Assembly (NCBI GenBank): GCA_034698045.1
Contig: JAQGAU010000918.1
Coordinates: 1-22,646, forward strand
Reading direction: 5' to 3'
DNA length: 22,646 nt
DNA from: Paramacrobiotus richtersi
Lineage: Eukaryota > Tardigrada > Eutardigrada > Parachela > Macrobiotidae
Below, one piece after another: positions 1-10,060 of this stretch. Made by a program: the position numbers and the translations under genes. The notes below the pieces were generated by a model that was not told the origin of the DNA, did not search any database, and saw only the letters and a program-made list of their open reading frames with translations. How positions within the stretch are numbered: position 1 is the first letter of the stretch; the number at the start of each line of letters is the position of its first letter.

Positions 1-1
1 T

Positions 2-1429
2 GCTAGTGCTCCGACGCTGGCCGTCAGACAGCAGCACCGTGTGGAAATAGGTGAAAGAACGAAACGCGATGAAATTGTCGTCAGTTTTGGAATTTTGTGA
101 TGATTTATGATTGCTTTTGTCGAGAAGTTTCGGTCAACGTTTACTGGTCAAAAATATGATATATTATGGTTGCTGTTGCTGATGACCGGTTTCAGGTGTG
201 GCCGAACGGTATTCGACCAGAATTCAACGTGAAATGTCGTAAAAGAAATTGACCTTAATTTTTAAGATTTTTATGCTGTATTTTGTATTAAATTTTTATC
301 CTGTGATGAAGCATTGCTGTTTATATTTGACCTGCTTTATGAACAATTGTGGACTCGAATTTAGTTTTGTTTTTAAATAGCAGACTGTTTTGTTAATTAT
401 TTTTGGAATATTTAATTTTTGGAACCAAAGAAAACAATTTTTTACGTGACTGGCAGTAAATAATGATTTTTGTAAAGCAAATTTTAGTGAAACGGTATGA
501 AATCTGATTTCTAGTTTGAAAATGACGAGTTTTTGAGTTACAAGAACCTACTGATTTATAAGAAAATATAGTGGATATACAGATCTGTAATTTTGGTGAT
601 TTTTAAGTGAAATTTGGGAAAAAAGTGCATAGATTAATGGATTATTGTATTACAGCGCCTCCTCCTCCGCTACCTCCGCGCCCGCTGAATGGCGAGGCCA
701 CCAATGGGCACGGCGATGGAAAAAGTGATTTGATAACCCTTGATCCGTTTGCTGTGACCATCTCACCTGAAGAAGATCCTTTTGGAGATTTTCAAAAACT
801 CTTTGCCGCGAATAATGCCGGGACTGCGGGAGCCGATAAGCTGTACGACGAAGCGATTGGACGCATGGATAAACGCATGTCCGAGATGAAGGTACGCCAA
901 CAGAGTTTTATATTAATTATTATTATAATATTCTTATAAAATTCGCCTACTCAGCACTTCAAATTTTGGTCACGCTTTTTCGTGACTCACTGCAAGCATT
1001 AGTATGAGATTTAATTCAGTATGTTTAGTTTGCTACAAAATAAGTGAAATAAAAAATCCGTAATAAAATAAATAAAATAAAACCCTTTATAAATCAGTAA
1101 AATAAAAATTCTTATTTTATTAAGGATTTGTTATTTTACTTATTTTATTAAGGAATTTTGTGTTTTACTTATTTTATTAACGATTTTTGTTACTTTATTG
1201 ATATTCGGCGGTAATTTATACTTTATATTGATTTTAAACAGGCGGGTAAGATTACTGATGGACTGCATTAATTTAATACGTCTTTAAATCGTTTAAATAG
1301 TTTTAAAATTTAATTGCGCGTTTTTCTTTGCAGGAAGGTTTTAGTCGCGGTTTGACAATGGGTCGCGATGATTTCAGCTTGGACGCTTTTGATCCGTTAA
1401 GTAAGAACCGATCCACTAGTCATGCATAA
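2..1429 (+). CDS. GULP1: GULP1/CED-6 engulfment adaptor, C-terminal part (5' truncated by window)
   Basis: This is the C-terminal end of a PTB-domain adaptor that in animals links phagocytic receptors (CED-1/LRP1 type) to engulfment and endocytic trafficking. I see three exons. Exon 2-50 ends ATAG|GTGAAA in phase 1. Exon 656-891 has acceptor TTACAG and donor AAG|GTACGC. Exon 1334-1429 has acceptor TTTGCAG and stop TAA. All phases agree. The middle exon encodes a proline-rich SH3-type stretch (PPPPLPPRPL), then acidic DPF motifs (LDPFAV, EDPFGDF) of the AP2/clathrin-binding kind. The end, SEMKEGFSRGLTMG followed by LDAFDPL, closely parallels the GULP1 tail (DEMQEGFKMGLTLE...LDPLD), which is the main reason for the call. 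The PTB domain and coiled coil must lie left of the window. A possible donor (TTAA|GTAAGA) at 1401 could extend the gene, but the family normally ends here. Confidence 0.75.
1044..1193. repeat. AT-rich 28-29 bp tandem repeat with an inverted copy, inside the GULP1-like intron
   Basis: Three head-to-tail copies start TTATTTTATTAA(G/C)GA and end near TTTTAC: 1112-1139, 1140-1168 and 1169-1193. A copy in the opposite orientation lies at about 1044-1071 (GTGAAATAAAAAATCCGTAA and onward). Transcribed RNA could fold the inverted copy against the direct copies. The tract fills much of the 892-1333 intron. Confidence 0.7.
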
Positions 1430-1717
1430 AAAACGGCAGGTTCTTTTTTTGTAATTTTTATGGCTTTCTGCAATGGAATAGTAAGTTTTCATGGCAATGA
1501 AATTCGGGTTTTATTTTTTGGGTATTTTGATGTGCAAAACAGCCTGCTTGATTTTATCTTTTAATGGGGTTGAATTTTGTTTTTATCAGAGATCTGACCT
1601 TTGTCTGAATCTTCTTTTTCGCCTGAATCTTTCATATTTGTGCTCTGCTTCTTGTGGCAGCTACGGGTTTGTGTGTGAACTGGTTTCTTTGTGTGGAATT
1701 TTTCATGGGATAATCTT

Positions 1718-1728
1718 AATAAAATAAA
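1718..1728 (+). terminator. Poly(A) signals of the GULP1-like gene
   Basis: Two overlapping AATAAA hexamers (1718-1723 and 1723-1728) lie about 290 nt after the GULP1-like stop codon, with T-rich sequence before them. They are the first strong hexamers downstream, so 1430 to about 1750 is read as 3' UTR. Confidence 0.5.
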
Positions 1729-1859
1729 GATAAATCCTGCGTGAACGAATGGGCGTTTGCGTGAAATCGTCCATAAAATGACGAATCGGAATTGATGAAT
1801 TAGGTTGTATGTGGTAGCGGTTCAGTTGCCTTTTGATCGGCATTTTTGGTTCAAAACAC

Positions 1860-2050
1860 ACAAAAAGAACAACATATTATCGGCAATATATAATGTCTAA
1901 CACATATTATTACTAACAATATATTATTATATATTATTTTCCACAAAAAAATAACATATATATTAGCAGCAATATATAATATTTAAAATATTATTATTAA
2001 CAATATATTACGTATTATTTCCCCAAAAAAACAACATACTATCGGCTACA
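1860..2050. repeat. AT-rich tandem repeat, period about 80-83 bp, about 2.3 copies
   Basis: Units begin with an A-rich run followed by (A/C)AACATAnTAT. They start near 1860, 1943 and 2023, and each contains GCAATATATAAT and TAACAATATATTA blocks. The third copy is truncated after about 28 nt. It lies just downstream of the GULP1-like 3' UTR and has no coding potential. Confidence 0.65.
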
Positions 2051-2786
2051 TGTAAACAGGATATTTAAATTCAGAAAAAGATTTTTTTCAATTTTTCCCG
2101 AATGTGTTCATTAATTCCTGTTAATTTTGCCGCTGGTATCATACCCAAATGATACTCTGATTATAAACGCGCTGGTTAGTGCCGCTACTCTACGATAATT
2201 CCATTATACCATAATAGGTTTCGTACTATACTTGTATGCTTTAGGTAAAAAAAAGCTCGGAGTGAGAAAATCATTGCCACAAACAGCTTCAAACCTATAT
2301 TTTCCGGAATCTCGTTACGCTCCAGTATTTACTGTGAAAATCGTCTACAAAAAAATGCTGGAGAGAATAAATATCTGATGTTTTGTTGGGGAAAAACACT
2401 TTCGAAAGGGAGTACGAAAACAGACCGTCAAGTTTAATTGAATGTTTACTACAAGATTACAACATGTACTAGAGTTCATCATGATGGGCAACCGGAAATC
2501 ATTATGGTTTTTGGCGCAGGAATGTACATATGACGGGAATTCATCGTTGCACATCGTGTATCAGCACATGGGCAATTAGGCGGCTACTGCGAAAAAGCCG
2601 AATTATAAATGTTTATAATGTCACCCAGGGACATGCCGTCATATGATGGACTACGCGCATATGACTGCAGTTTAATGAGTCTGATGCAATTTCTTCCGAA
2701 AGAATTTTCCGGTGCAGTTCAACCCGCTCGAACCGTTGAAAAACAAGAACTGAAATAAACCTGGTACATTAACTTTCTTTATATCA

Positions 2787-2925
2787 AGTTTACACGTTAA
2801 AAATACATTCTAAAACTGATTCTGTTTTATTAGTTTAAACATTACAGATAAATTCTAAAACTGATTACATTTTACTAAGTCTAAACATTAGAAATAAATT
2901 CTAAGATTGATGCTATTTTACCAGG
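2787..2925. repeat. 45-46 bp tandem repeat, about 3 copies
   Basis: The core ATTCTAA(A/G)A(C/T)TGAT recurs at 2808, 2853 and 2899. Each core is preceded by a related AGT(T/C)TA(A/C)AC(A/G)TTA segment. Copies diverge by a few bases, so this is an old minisatellite in intergenic DNA. Confidence 0.65.
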
Positions 2926-3655
2926 TTACTCATTTATGAATTTATGATTCAGTAGCGAAACGTTGGTAAACCATTTCGACTGATACAATGAAATATAAAC
3001 TATCCTGAAAAATTCAGTCGGTATTTATTTACAAACATTTAATCTTAGTCGTGTTCTTATAAAATTCGCTATGCCACAATACCTAAAACTAAAGAAAGAT
3101 TATAGAAGTATTCGTTTTACTGATTATTAAAAATAAAATATCAATATTAATTATTTAGAATATTTAAATAATTAGAATATTAATAATATTTTAATATTAA
3201 AATATAACTAGAATATATTTTTTTAAACTGTACGTGATTTGTTCTAATAACCAATGTTTTTCTGCAGTCATATCTGTTAGTCACAGCAAACATTCTCATC
3301 CCGTTCGTCAGTATTTCACGCACTCGGGGTAATCCGATATATACGAGAACCGAAAGCACATATTTCGCCGGTTAGACATATCTGACAGCAGTCTCCCAAC
3401 CGACGCCAACCGGGCCCTGGCAGCGTTTTAAACTGTGCCAAGCTGAAGCAGTTGACGTAGGCAATTAGCCTGGGCACATCCACTGAAAATGCGCAACAGC
3501 AAAAAAACACACCACCATGGAGAAAAAGATATTTTTAAAACACATGCAGCATACGTAAACCCTCGTATATGAGATGCAGTCCTAGTCACTCGGCAAATCT
3601 TCGCAGCCGGAAATGAGTAGACTGACTTCGCGCGTTGGAACGGCATATGGCACTC

Positions 3656-3908
3656 TGTTAGTTCCAGTTTAGAGAGAGGGTTTTTTGTCTGCGGATCGGC
3701 GCTGGATATGTGGCGAGTTGGATAACCAAATCAGGCGACTTTGGACTGTTTTTTTCGCTTGACGAAGGAAATTTTGGATTTTTGTCCAGACTCGGAGGAT
3801 TAATCAGCGATTTTCGGTGTTTTATTGGAGGCAATAAAGAAATATCTTGTGATTTTGCCTTCTTTGGATGCCGGTTGATTTGTTAAATTTGCAAAAACGG
3901 ATGCTCAG
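3656..3908 (+). promoter_or_regulatory. Putative 5' leader exon of the IQ-motif gene
   Basis: Sequence character changes near 3656 (GTTAGTTCCAGTTTAGAGAG), and a good donor, CTCAG|GTAAAA, lies at 3908/3909. Splicing to the acceptor TTTGCAG at 4277 would make a leader exon. The ATG at 3868 in this exon reads out of frame with the IQ protein and would end at the TAG at 4405-4407, so it would act as an upstream ORF. The transcription start is not visible; this exon is inferred from splice signals only. Confidence 0.3.
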
Positions 3909-4424
3909 GTAAAAACAGACAGTTCGTTGTTCAAAAAGCCAGAAACTCCGGTATGTAAATATAGTCCCAGAATAAACGAAATATTCAGTAAGGTATTTCA
4001 TCGATCATTCAAGTGGGCTTGAGGATTTAAACTTTGTAACTGTCGGTTACCGGAGTTTTGTGCATGGAAAATGGTAGTGTAAAGGCTTATTACTAAGGCT
4101 GTTTGACACCGCTTGATGGTTCACAATTAGATGACAGAAATCTCTTGAATGCCTCTTCAAATTGTTTTTTACTTTTCACATAGTAATATTCTTTGGGGTT
4201 TCCGACAAAAATTTTCATAATCATCAATTGCACTCAAGGAATTTCTGGTGTGATTTGTTTTGTGGGTAAATTTGCAGGCAGACCTGGCCAATCTGTTTTG
4301 GCCGATCCGACGCGGGTCCATTGCGCGATTGGAGATCTTTTCTTGGGTGTCGCATTCCAACTATACTGTGGGCAAAATTATTGTCCTACCCGAGGAGGAC
4401 CCGATAGTCGCACAGCCGGCATTT

Positions 4425-5445
4425 ATGTTCCACCCCGGTATGGCACACGAGATTGACGAGCAGGAGAAGCACGCGGCTGCTGCCAAAATACAAGCCAAAT
4501 ACAGAGGTATACATTTGCACATTCTTACAGAAATCCTTGGAAAAAATAATCCGAAAATAATTCAATATTAATTTTTACCGTACAACCGACAAAATCTGTA
4601 TGAATATGTACGTCGGCGATTTGTTCATATCAACTTAAATGTATAGGGTGTTGATTTGAAAAGAAAAAAAACAGAAACCGTTTTTTTTTTTGGCTTTCTT
4701 TTACTTTATATTTCTACTGCAATCGCTTCCCTAATTTGACCAAAGCGCCAGTTTGAGAAATGCATTAGAAAACAGCCGACAACTGCATGCTTCACTTTTA
4801 TACTGTAATGGCCTACTAGTCGCGGAATGATATCTTGAGAGAGAATCGTAGTGTACTGGCTTAGTACGTGCTGCCTGCTCAAGGCTTTATGCGTCCGTTA
4901 ACATGAGTGACGACAAATTGTATTTGGAATATTTCCCTTCGATTTCATTTTTATTTGGCGAACACAAAAGTTGTGTGACTTAACGTAAACCGCAAGACCG
5001 TATATACTGTACACCGACAAATTGTAAAATGTATACCTCCAAAACCATTGTGTACAATTATACATATACGTGGACCATTCAACAGAAACCAGTCCGCCAC
5101 AGAAAAAAACAAATACAACCAAGATTAGTAAATTCGTTTTTGCATATCTTCGTAGCCCAAACACGTTACTGTGATACTTAAAAACCAAGCCGCAAAATGG
5201 AAGTTTCGTTGTATTTTTTCTTTATGTGCTACATAATTCAAAAACCAGTCTACGTTTGCAACCAAATCCGTGTTCTGTTTGTTGTAGAATACAAAGCCCG
5301 CAAGGACAGTCAAATGCACAAAGACCAGACACGCAAAGGGGACGGTGATCCCGCACCGTCCCCCAATCCGGCCGATCAGCGGGATCCCTCGCGAACATCC
5401 AGATCCGGCAATTCCGCATCGGGCTCCAAGCCTAGCGCCGTGTAA
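4425..5445 (+). CDS. Small calpacitin-like IQ-motif protein (neurogranin/neuromodulin-like)
   Basis: There are two coding exons. Exon 4278-4506 ends AGAG|GTATAC in phase 1. Exon 5288-5445 has acceptor GTTGTAG, supplies the two nucleotides needed, and ends in TAA. From the ATG at 4425 the product is 79 aa, close to neurogranin's 78. The core HAAAAKIQAKYREYKARK matches the calmodulin-binding IQ motif (IQxxxRxxxxRK) and the neurogranin context AAAAKIQASFRGHMARK, and the motif spans the intron. An acidic N-terminal stretch (HEIDEQEK) precedes it and a Pro/Ser/Gly-rich, basic, probably disordered tail follows. By family analogy it would bind calmodulin at low calcium at the membrane. The serine that PKC phosphorylates in calpacitins is replaced by Lys-Tyr here. 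The frame is open upstream to 4278 (ADLANLFWPIRRG...), so a longer N-terminus from an unseen exon is possible. Confidence 0.55.
4507..5287 (+). other. Intron of the IQ-motif gene (781 nt)
   Basis: The interval is bounded by a GTATAC donor and a GTTGTAG acceptor. It contains a T-run near 4680-4691 and nothing else I can name. The open frames on both strands here have no coherent protein features. Confidence 0.5.
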
Positions 5446-6055
5446 AAACTGCCACTTGACCTTTTCTCTTTCACAGCGTTGTTGCCATTGTAGAATGCAG
5501 AGTCCCGCCTTGTTCGGTACTTTTCTCAAACTGTGTTTGTCACAATATGTTTCGTATTACTCTGCAGCGAAATCTATAATCTCAAATGTGTGGCAAAAAT
5601 GTCCATTTTTCTAAAAACGGAAAGCACGCGTAATGCCACTCGCAGCAGTTTCATGATTAAATAATCCCTATGACCGAGTTGGAGCGGGCGATGTTTAGCT
5701 TATCGTAGCGGGTTTTTTTGTTGCTTAATGGCCCAATTAAAGAACCGATCCGACCAGTACGATATTTGTATGTTTAGGCAGGGGGATCGAGTATTGGATA
5801 TGATTGCGTGTGAGGGTGTAAAAATAGCCACCACAAGTCAGTGGACGGAAATAATTCTGTAATATCTGCGTGGTCTGGACGCGCTGCGTTTGCGCAACCA
5901 AATATTGGTTCGACAAGCTGTAGAATGGCACCATTGACGTAGATGGTTGCAGTTTTCCTACGAAGAGCCATCTATACGCATCCGATGGCCACGTGAAAAG
6001 GGCAAAAACTGCATCAAAATTCAAAACTTAAGAATTCGAATTATAACCACAACCA
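5446..6055. other. 3' UTR of the IQ gene and short intergenic stretch
   Basis: A variant poly(A) signal ATTAAA lies at 5736-5741, about 290 nt after the IQ-gene stop, and probably ends that transcript. A 95-codon open frame on the minus strand (5737-6024) shows no recognisable domain or splice support and is not annotated. Confidence 0.35.
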
Positions 6056-6140
6056 TAGCGAAACTGAAGCAGACGGGCCGCTCTGGCCCCTCTGTTGAAC
6101 AGAAAGGGCGCAGAGAGGCCCGTCTGCTTCAGTTTTGCTG
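6056..6140. repeat. Compact 85-nt hairpin (near-perfect inverted repeat)
   Basis: Bases 6061-6079 (AAACTGAAGCAGACGGGCC) are exactly complementary to 6117-6135. Pairing extends outward through 6056-6060 with G-T wobbles. It continues inward through CTCTG/CAGAG, GCCC/GGGC and TCTG/CAGA with small bulges, leaving a loop of about 5 nt. The stem is roughly 40 bp. It could be a foldback element, a Pol II hairpin RNA or a promoter-proximal cruciform. The very small loop is unusual for a microRNA precursor. Confidence 0.8.
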
Positions 6141-6159
6141 TGCCATAACTCATAAGCTT

Positions 6160-6886
6160 TAAGGGAATTTATCGACGAATCTATCGACGGCGGAGGCCGA
6201 AAGTGGTGCCATTGACAAACAGTTCATAGCTTTCAAACCGTTGCATGCATTGTAATCAACAAAAACAAACGTTTTCGAAGGATGTTTGATATATGTATTC
6301 CCGCTGTGATCAAGCTGAAAACACATGCTGCGGTTCGGAAAAACAAATTTTCCCACGGTCAAAACCCAAAATTTCAATAATTATCTAGACCCACCAACCA
6401 ATGTTTTAAAAAACATGTTGGCTATCAATCGGTGCAGAAAAATGTGGAGAACAGATTGCATCTATTTAAAATCGGAGACCCCTTTCGTGTGTATTTCTAG
6501 TTAATCATTTCTCCGAAACAATTAAAAAAAACCAACGTTTTTTTGAGTTTTGTATTATCAGAATCCATTTTGCAAGGGTCTCCAGTTTTAAATAGGTGCA
6601 AACTGTTCTCCACATTTTTCTGTATCGATTGATAGCCAACATGTTCTTTAAAATAATGGTTGGTGGGACTAGATAATTTTTGAAAATTTGGGTTTTGACC
6701 GTGGGAAAATTTGTTTTTCCGAACCGCAGCATATGTTTTCAGCTTGATCACAGCGGGAATACATATATCAAACATCCTTCGAAAACTTTTGTTTTTGTTG
6801 ATTACAATGCATGCAGCGGTTTGAAAGCTATGAACTGTTTGTCAATGGCACCACTTTCGGCCTCCGCCGTCGATAGATTCCCTTAA
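6160..6886. mobile_element. Long-inverted-repeat element (MITE/foldback-like), about 320-bp arms
   Basis: Left arm 6160-6483 and right arm 6574-6886 are reverse complements, about 97% identical over the outer 200 bp that I compared by eye. They surround a spacer of about 90 bp. The ends read CTTTAAGGGAA and TTCCCTTAATA, so TTAA sits at both junctions. This fits a TTAA target duplication of the piggyBac kind, or simply the palindromic tip of the repeat. The left arm carries a 10-bp extra copy of TTTATCGACG near its tip. No transposase is encoded, so it would be non-autonomous. Each arm keeps an outward-reading open frame of about 65-70 codons (WVLTVGKFVFPNRS...), which I do not recognise and which may be incidental. 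Confidence 0.75.
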
Positions 6887-7168
6887 TATATTATCAAGGT
6901 GCTACTCTCTAACGCATTTGCCACGGTTGAACTGTGCCCTTTAAACTGGTAATTAGTTAGGACAATCAAAAAAGTTTCAGTAGACACTGGGTCTAATTTA
7001 CAAGCAGTACAAGTTTTTTATAATTAAAATTTTGACTTTTTTCGATTTGAAAATGTTTTTTAATATTCATATTATTTATTCCTTTACATGATGATTAAAC
7101 TCCGTTTTTTTACATTTGAGACTAATTTTCAGCATTTAGGGATTGTAAGAATTCTACTGCCGCATTAA
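6887..7168. other. AT-rich intergenic DNA
   Basis: The interval between the inverted-repeat element and the 22-bp minisatellite shows no coding frame, splice signal pair or structural repeat that I can support. Confidence 0.4.
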
Positions 7169-7322
7169 CCGGTGTGGCACAGTGCTGCTGCCGGTTTGCC
7201 ATAGCACTGTTGCCGGCTTGCCATGGCGCTGTTACCGGCTTGCCATGGTGCTGTTGCCGGCTTGCCATAGAACCGGTGCCGGCTTGCTATACATCCCTCT
7301 TCCGGCTCACCACAGTTTTAGC
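7169..7322. repeat. 22-bp minisatellite, seven copies
   Basis: The consensus is about CCGGCTTGCCATGGYGCTGTTG. Copies start at 7169, 7191, 7213, 7235, 7257, 7279 and 7302, and the outer copies are more divergent (the sixth is 23 bp). It is much more GC-rich than its surroundings. No spacers separate the copies, so it is not a CRISPR array. No open frame uses it. Confidence 0.85.
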
Positions 7323-9606
<2,284 letters not shown>

Positions 9607-9785
9607 TCTCCAGCTGAATTTGAAAGAACGTTTTTTTATACTGGAAAAAAACGAGCCACTCTTTGAAACTGTTTCAACTCCTTGGTCTGACTGAACGGGC
9701 AGAGTTGTTTTACGAACTCATAATACGGAAGTCATAAAAATGTTGTAATCTGTAAATGGAGAGTGGTTTACCTTTACCGGGTTCA

Positions 9786-9806
9786 AATAAAATCACGGGA
9801 AATAAA
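9786..9806 (+). terminator. SRP54 poly(A) signals
   Basis: AATAAA occurs at 9786-9791 and again at 9801-9806, about 180-200 nt after the SRP54 stop. An A-run at 9826-9834 follows. The convergent transporter gene has its own signal about 45 bp away. Confidence 0.7.
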
Positions 9807-9845
9807 GATGTTTCTTTCTTCTGAGAAAAAAAAATCGTAGCCAGA

Positions 9846-9851
9846 TTTATT
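9846..9851 (-). terminator. Poly(A) signal of the convergent transporter gene
   Basis: TTTATT on the plus strand (AATAAA on the minus strand) lies about 210 nt beyond the transporter's TAA at 10061-10063. Cleavage 10-30 nt further would fall at about 9815-9835, overlapping the SRP54 3' end. Confidence 0.5.
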
Positions 9852-10060
9852 CCAGTGCAGCAAATTAAATCAGACAAATCAGTCATAAAAAGTTAAACTT
9901 TCGCAACAGCGCCAATCACTTTTGTTCAGGCAACCAAATGCGCTTGTGACTACGCGAAACATGTAACATGAAAAGATACCAAACATCTCCGCATCGAGAA
10001 AACACAAGAACTGCAATAATTTAGCATGAAACAGAGATTCCTCCTTGGACACTGACACTG

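Larger units (their letters stand above)
1750..3655. other. Gene-poor AT-rich intergenic region
   Basis: Apart from the two tandem-repeat tracts above, I see no splice-supported open frame here. Short minus-strand open frames at 2345-2554 and 3316-3646 lack recognisable protein character. About 3130-3225 is almost pure A/T with self-complementary TTAATATTA motifs. GC content rises after about 3290, approaching the next gene's 5' region. Confidence 0.5.

Noticed and set aside
2345..3646. Minus-strand open frames of 64-72 codons in the AT-rich intergenic region
   Set aside because: They are short, with no domain, no splice partners, and lengths compatible with chance.
5737..6024. A minus-strand 95-codon frame and an overlapping 65-codon frame
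   Set aside because: There is no similarity to any family I know, two frames compete, and no splice sites support either.
6056..6140. The 85-nt hairpin as a canonical microRNA precursor
   Set aside because: The stem is too perfect and the loop only about 5 nt, without the usual terminal loop. It is kept as a structural observation only.
7169..7322. The repeats at 7169 as a CRISPR array
   Set aside because: The units are contiguous with no spacers, in a eukaryotic genome.
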